Below are positions 58,541-64,000 of a DNA stretch of 64,000 nucleotides, piece after piece. The translations under genes and the position numbers were made by a program. Each line of letters starts with the position of its first letter. Positions within the stretch are counted from its first letter, which is position 1. The notes beneath the pieces were generated by a model. It worked only from the letters and a program-made list of their open reading frames with translations, did not search any database and was not told the origin of the DNA. Source of the DNA: Platerodrilus igneus (Eukaryota > Arthropoda > Insecta > Coleoptera > Lycidae); the NCBI GenBank assembly GCA_036346225.1, contig JARFIW010000139.1, forward strand, positions 3,906,001-3,970,000. Reading direction: 5' to 3'.

Positions 58541-60464
58541 ACAATAAAATAAATCGTGGTAGATTTTTATATTACCTATTGAGAATTCTTATGTAACTGT
58601 AACAAGCCCAGGGTAACATTAGGATGGAAATTGGCTTTTAGTAAAAGAAAACTCTTAAGACTTTTAGCTAACTGAGTTTTGACCCACGGTCGCATGAAAT
58701 TGGGTCAGTGGGTTTATTAAAGTTGGAAAAAACAAGATAATGGACGCCACCTAAATTTTTATAAAGTAACTGACTAAATCAATTTGCTTAAAGGGAAAAT
58801 TTGGAAACCTAGGTTATCGCTAACCACTTTAAATACAACGTTTGATTGTCACAAATATGATACTTACATCCGGTCGTCTTCTTCAATGAACTAACAATGA
58901 CTAGGGCGACCCTGAAACATATTTACTACCAACATAGATACCCTATATATCTAAAGAAACCAGTATGAGCATGTAATCTTTGATTTAGTTTCAATTAGTT
59001 TCCACTATATCGTGGTACACATTCAGGTAAGTTTAACCTTTTAAATACCTAGCAAACTTTGGAGAGATTTAATGATTACTGAGTAATGAACTGAAGTCAA
59101 AAATAATTCTATATTCTCTTTTAAGACAAGTAATGAACATTTTAAATTATAAGTGTTTTAAATAAAAATAAAATTTTTATGAATTTAGTTTCTTGAATTA
59201 GATATTTAACTTTTGGACATTATTTTTCCTAATCTATAGTCTGGGGTAGCGCTACTAAGACTTTACAGTTCTTTAAAAAATTTACTTAAGTTTTGGCAAA
59301 TATTATCAGTTAATTAATTAATCTAAGTTCAAACTACATTATACAGGACTTAGGCCCTAGGAAATCAGCATGTTGGTATTTCAAATTATGGTAAACAAGA
59401 TAATTATTATGATTGTTTGTCAGCACATGTTACATACAACCGAGGTACAATTTTCAAGGTTGTACTCACCATTAGTTACAAAAAATTGTTATACTCATTG
59501 TAACGTTACATTTTAACAAAACAAGCTTTTAGCAAATTAATTAACAAAATTATTCACACGAGCCATAATGAATTGTATAAAACAACCTGAGGTAATTACA
59601 AGCTTCAAAAAAGAATTCATTACATACGTAGATTACGTAATGAACTTTATTACGGCAGCCTTATCGTAAAATTTTAAACGTTCGTACCCACAGCGGCAAT
59701 GACCTTTAACCTTCAAATGACATGTCGTGCATCAACTAAACACGTCAGGTGTAGCTGCATAGCGAAAGCCACCATATGTCCAACAAATTGCTTACGCATT
59801 TATATATTACACGAGCTCCATAAAATTTGCTTGAACCATACCAAATAGAATATGTTCAAGATAACCTAAAGTTGCATCAAAATCACATAGAATTACATGG
59901 GAATTATCAAATTGTCGGAGTTATCGGAGTTATCGGAGTTGCTCGTCGCCAAGAAGAGTTTGTACACTACACTTTTACACAAGTTGTCGCGGACAACTTT
60001 TAGAATACTCTGCTTTTATTACGGCGTCTCTGTCAGAAAAACTTAATTTCCCTCACCATCTTGAGTGTTTTTTTAAACACACCAAGCGACCTTTCAGTTC
60101 AGCGATCAAACGAAAAGTGACTATCTGTCACGAATCGTCGGAACAACTTGAAAATCTTAGTTATTACAAAGACGTAGGAGCACTCGAATCGGTTTTATAC
60201 ATGTTATCAGGAAGGACAATGTGATATGTAGTAGATTGTAATTGTAATTAAAATTGTAGAGTGCCTTGAAGTTTGTTGGTTATTAAATATGCAATATTGA
60301 ATGAATGAATAATATAAACGTTGTTGAATAAAGACTAAAATAATAGATGCACAGCGGTAAAGTTAACGAATAAATTTGCAGGAAAATTTATATGTTACAC
60401 TACATTTAACAAAAAAAGCAACTACTGTGTTCAAATACAACAAACGTAGAAAAAAGAAAAAGAT
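58541..60464. other. Unassigned 1.9-kb segment between two LINE parts
   Basis: No ORF longer than 60 codons and no recognised domain. It may be an insertion that split one LINE copy, since the LINE is collinear on either side. GTTATCGGA is repeated three times near 59912-59940. I could not find terminal repeats or a target duplication. Confidence 0.4.
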
Positions 60465-60880
60465 TGCTTAAAATATATGTGTGGAGCATAGCACTGTATG
60501 GCTGTGAAGCCTGGACAGTAGGAGAAGAGGACAAGCACATGTGGTGCTACAGACGTATGGTGCAGATATCATGGACAAAGAGGTACCAGAAATGGTAGGG
60601 GAAGAAAATATATGTGGAAAATAGGCCACATACTAAGGCACGAGGGAATAGTGCGGAATATATTAGAACCAGAGATGGGGAAAAGAGAAGTAGAGGTAGA
60701 CCTAGGCTAGACTATTGCACACCGATAGTGAAAGATGTAGGCTGTGGGAATTTCAGGAAAATGTGTAGCTAGCTCGGAATAGAAATTGATGGAGGTACGC
60801 GTCCAACCATTCCCAAGATGGAAAAACTAATGGCGAAAAAAATAACTTTACTTAAACATGAAGATTATTATAAGTATTGA
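60465..60880 (+). pseudogene. LINE 3' end, copy 3
   Basis: The plus frame reads KRKRLLKIYVWSIALYGCEA, then WTVGEEDKHMWCYRRMVQIS. Closely follows the copy at 34500, with a short deletion. The tail contains AGTAGAGGTAGACCTAGGCT, GAATAGAAATTGATGGAGGT and ACATGAAGATTATTATAAG. The uninterrupted site AGAAAT is present near 60770, matching the Polinton target. Confidence 0.8.
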
Positions 60881-61074
60881 TTGTGCAATATTCTCGATTA
60901 ATGTTAATTGTGCGAAAAAATTTACTATTAATTCGGCAAATGTCTAAGTGTTAAAGGATCTTGGCAGCCACAGGCTGCTTATTCTCCTTTACATAGCACT
61001 GAATTTTGTTGAAGTAGGGCATATAATTAGAAAACAATAGAAGGGGAACCGAGCTATATATAGGCTGTTGTGAA

Positions 61075-61200
61075 AATTTCAGAAACTGTGTAGGCTAGCT
61101 CAGAATATAAAAAAGTGGAGGTACGCGTCCAACCAGTTTCAAGACTGAAAGCCGAATAGCGAAAAAATAAGTACACTTAAATCTGATGATTATTATAAAC
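61075..61200 (+). repeat. Partial LINE 3' tail
   Basis: AATTTCAGAAACTGTGTAGG, TAGCTCAGAATATAAAAAAG, GTCCAACCAGTTTCAAGACT and TCTGATGATTATTATAAACA. Same position in the stack as 35185-35330. Confidence 0.75.
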
Positions 61201-61299
61201 AACTAATGTTGACTGTGCGAAAGGATATATTGGAAAAACTTTTAATTAAGTACTGGGGGAACTTGGCAGCCACAGGCTGCTTACCCCCCTTCACATACC

Positions 61300-61581
61300 C
61301 TTACATGTGATATTCCAATGCTCTACCCGAAGGTATTACACTGGCTAGGAAACGAGTTTTTTTTACCTGAAAAATTTTGAATTTTGCCGAACAAGGTAAA
61401 GATTTTTAATATGCGTCACAACACTCACACACTGGACCTTCATTTTACCTCTCATCCTAACTAGGACGTCTTTTTGTGAATAATACTCGCCTAACATTTT
61501 CAAGCGGACCGTGTCGGGATTCGAACCCGGAACCTTGGGCGTAGTAGTCACATGGATACCAACTACGCCATGGTATCGCCT
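61300..61581 (-). repeat. Full-length tRNA-derived SINE with 14-bp target duplication
   Basis: On the minus strand it starts GGCGATACCATGGCGTAGTT. It has a clear A box (TGGCGTAGTTGG) and B box (GGTTCGAATCC) about 35-40 bases apart, then CCCGACACGGTCCGCTTG and the family body. The duplication CCCCTTCACATACC occurs at 61286-61299 and 61582-61595. The homologous stack at 35.4 kb lacks the SINE, giving an empty-site comparison. Best-preserved head of the family in this window. Confidence 0.9.
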
Positions 61582-61714
61582 CCCCTTCACATACCACTGA
61601 ATATCGGGGAAATAGAATATATAATTGTAAAACAATGGACTGAACTACATCTAACAAGAAAGAACATCGGCTATGTTCAAAGACAACAAACATAAAAACA
61701 AGAAAAAAATTGTT

Positions 61715-62155
61715 GAGAGCATATGTGTGGAACACAGCACAGTACGTTTATGAAACAGGGGCAGTCGGAAAATCAGACAGAAAGAGATAGAAGCCTTCTG
61801 AAATGTTGTGCTTTAGATGTATGAGGATGATGGCATGGACAGACAATGTTAATAACAAATAGGTTATGGAAATAGTAGAGGAAGGAAGATATCTGTAGAA
61901 AATTAAAAAAAAGATAGGAGAAATAGAAGGCAGGATACGATCTACGGCATTTTTGGGGAATAGTACGGGATATATTGCAAACAGAGATAGAAAAAAGAGG
62001 TAGAGGTAGACCTAGATCAGACTCTCGCAGGCAGATAGTGAAAGATGTAGGTTGTGGAATTTTCAAGGAAATGCGTATGTTAGTTCGGAATAGGAAACAG
62101 TGAGGGTACGCGTCTAACCAGTTCCAGGACTAAATACCTAATGATGATGATGATA
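61715..62155 (+). pseudogene. LINE 3' end, copy 4, degenerate
   Basis: ATATGTGTGGAACACAGCAC, AGCCTTCTGAAATGTTGTGC, ATGGACAGACAATGTTAATA, GGTAGAGGTAGACCTAGATC, and a tail ending ACCTAATGATGATGATGATA. It closely parallels 35590-35995, including shared frame-destroying changes such as TTAATAACAAATAGGTTATG. Confidence 0.78.
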
Positions 62156-64000
62156 TGTCGTTTAATCCTTTTTTTAATTTTGTTCAGCAAAATGCAAAAA
62201 CTGTTTTTGTATCTTTAAAGAACATATTGAAGTACATAAAATCACCAACCAAAGTACAATACAAAATTCAACAATAACTGTTATCTAAGAAAAACATATA
62301 CCCTGTCGTGGCAAATTTTTAACAGTGCTACAAGTAAGAATTAGAGGCTTAATTTAGATACTTATCTATTAGTTTATTCAAGTTGTCTAGAAACAGACGG
62401 CATTACTAAATATCACCAAAAGGTTGAATATAAGTCCTTGAACCAAAATTGCCAAACAACAGCTACGGGAACACACTGCAACATGTGTTTAACAAACGCA
62501 CCTACAAAAACGGTGGGCTTCAAGATATGCTTGATTGAAATCTTCCTTAAAAAAATAATTACAGCGTTGAAGTAGAAGACGATAAATATTATTTACAAAT
62601 ACTGCATTCTATTGAACGGACTGAATTCATTATACGTAACTTCATAGAAAACTGGTTTGTTAAACTGCGAGCATTATATTTTGTCAAATATTTAAATTTT
62701 TTGAATTAATAATTTGTTTGTAAAGCTGCGAACCAAAACCTGACTAAGCTGTGCATCGTGGACGAAACCACTACTGACACGTGTTTTCAAACGACTCCGA
62801 GTCAAGAATGGCCTGTGACCAAATGAGTCCGCAGACTACAATAACAGCAGAGGGCGCAATGTATTATAGTAAAAGTGCGTTCAAAAATGAACAACGGTAT
62901 AATACACGAAATAAAGCACTTAATAATATTAAGAAAATAAATCGTTACTATGTATTGAACTGTAAACAAATAAGGCTCCCTCTATTATAATTATTAATGA
63001 TTCATGTACATTTATTTCAGATATTAATTTTGAAGCAGAGAGTAGCGTAAACTAAACAACAAATACTATCAAATTCAAGAGTTGCTTGCATATACGGGTT
63101 TTTGTGTCCTCCTTTAATTTGTTCTATTCTCTGAAGTAGACACAGTGACGCCTAGGTTATTTTACAATTTTGTTTATATTTAGCATTTTTAAATATAAAC
63201 CGACTTCTGCATTTCCTCTGGCTTTCAGTCGTGGGAAAAGGATAGACCCATTCTGCCTTTTCTTTCCAAAAGGAAGAATGCAGTTCAAACATACTAGCAA
63301 GTGATTGACAGATGTATAGTCAATTACGTAAATTTATATCTTTTATTCTCTATAGGATTTCCGAAACCATCAGATGTGTTTATACGAAACTTAAACACTA
63401 TTTAACAATATAATGTGTAAATAAACCATTACCACTCTATCAAAGGAATTGAACATACCCAAAATTTCTAGGCGTTAACGACCCTTGCTTAAAAAAGTAT
63501 TATATTTGTTCATCTATTTCAAATGAAATGTTCCGTAGCTTGTACGATCCATCGTTTCCTTCGGCTAGTTCGCAAATGAGTTCAATGCAGTGTTGAATTA
63601 AAATGTTAAATTCTACTTTCCTATACGATGTTATTTTTATAATTCTCATTGCCTATCAAAAGCTATGGAATGATCCTTGATATTCTAATTAATTACGTTT
63701 ACAGAAACTAATGAAACCTGGTATTACTCAATGTTTTATCGAGTACCTTTAAACAAACAACGGCCCAGAAATCGATTAGAATTTACACAATAGCAAATAC
63801 ATGTTCAGACTCTGTTACATTGTTTGTTGTTGCATTAACGGATCGTGTAACCCGGAGGTAACAATGATATATTATTGCTCAGTCACCAAACAATTTTTTA
63901 AAGTATCAATGGCAGCTACAGCAGCACGATGGATGGCATTAAACTATAAAACAAACAATCATTGTATGGCATCTGGCGTCGTTTTTCACATAATATCATC
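62156..64000. other. No gene recognised
   Basis: AT-rich sequence to the window end with short ORFs only (62781-62990 plus, 69 codons, no family features). Confidence 0.5.

Noticed and set aside
58596..60310. Solo LTR starting TGTAACAAGCC
   Set aside because: A TG start and a polyadenylation-like stretch exist, but no matching CA end with a target duplication was found.
61505..61581. tRNA gene candidate
   Set aside because: The A and B boxes are good, but the sequence continues into a SINE body with a target duplication, so it is a retroposed head rather than a tRNA locus.
61363..61735. Two overlapping minus ORFs of about 90 codons
   Set aside because: Translation of the SINE head (VPGSNP-type peptide) and flanking LINE tail, not a gene.

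Overview
The window reads as nuclear DNA of an insect or other arthropod. It is AT-rich, contains no convincing host gene, and is dense in transposable elements of arthropod type: tRNA-derived SINEs, an R1-clade LINE, a BEL/Pao LTR retrotransposon, gypsy debris and a Maverick/Polinton. I cannot name the order from the sequence alone. No cellular gene, rRNA, free-standing tRNA or CRISPR array was found.

Layout. Positions 1-5980 hold a tandem array of a ~1353-bp unit (four full copies and a partial fifth) that carries, on the minus strand, the 3' end of a gypsy-type integrase. 5980-12860 is non-coding and holds a tRNA-like/hairpin element, a small palindrome and three copies of one tRNA-derived SINE family. 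12915-29630 is a complete Maverick/Polinton flanked by the 6-bp target duplication ATTTCT. It inserted into the 3' tail of a LINE, whose two halves survive at 12860-12914 and 29637-29790. 31481-32165 is a GGGTTCCGTAC-type interspersed repeat. 32970-34055 is a broken R1-like reverse transcriptase. 34500-35995 is a stack of LINE 3' tails. 35996-46178 is mostly unrecognised AT-rich DNA, with an old relative of the 1353-bp satellite at 38735-39460 and a decayed antisense LINE at 44830-45260. 46179-52027 is a full-length, decayed BEL/Pao element with both LTRs and a 5-bp duplication (GATGA). 55690-56890 is antisense gypsy debris. 57250-62155 is a LINE reverse transcriptase followed by a second stack of LINE tails containing a SINE with a 14-bp duplication.

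The Polinton is the main object. Its genes form two divergent blocks around a ~93-bp spacer at 21195-21287. Leftward are a phospholipase-A2-domain minor capsid protein, an adenovirus-type protease, a probable penton, a 49-residue small protein, the major capsid protein and a further conserved protein. Rightward are a packaging ATPase, an unassigned conserved protein, a fiber-like coiled-coil protein and a retroviral-type integrase with a chromodomain-like end. Together these make a virion-morphogenesis, packaging and integration set. No protein-primed DNA polymerase B was recognised. A decayed second integrase copy and an unassigned minus-strand ORF lie beyond the integrase. Many genes carry single-base frameshifts, and most of those I could place fall in short homopolymer runs. 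The two inverted arms also differ in homopolymer lengths, so some breaks may be assembly error rather than decay. At least one nonsense codon and one internal deletion appear genuine.
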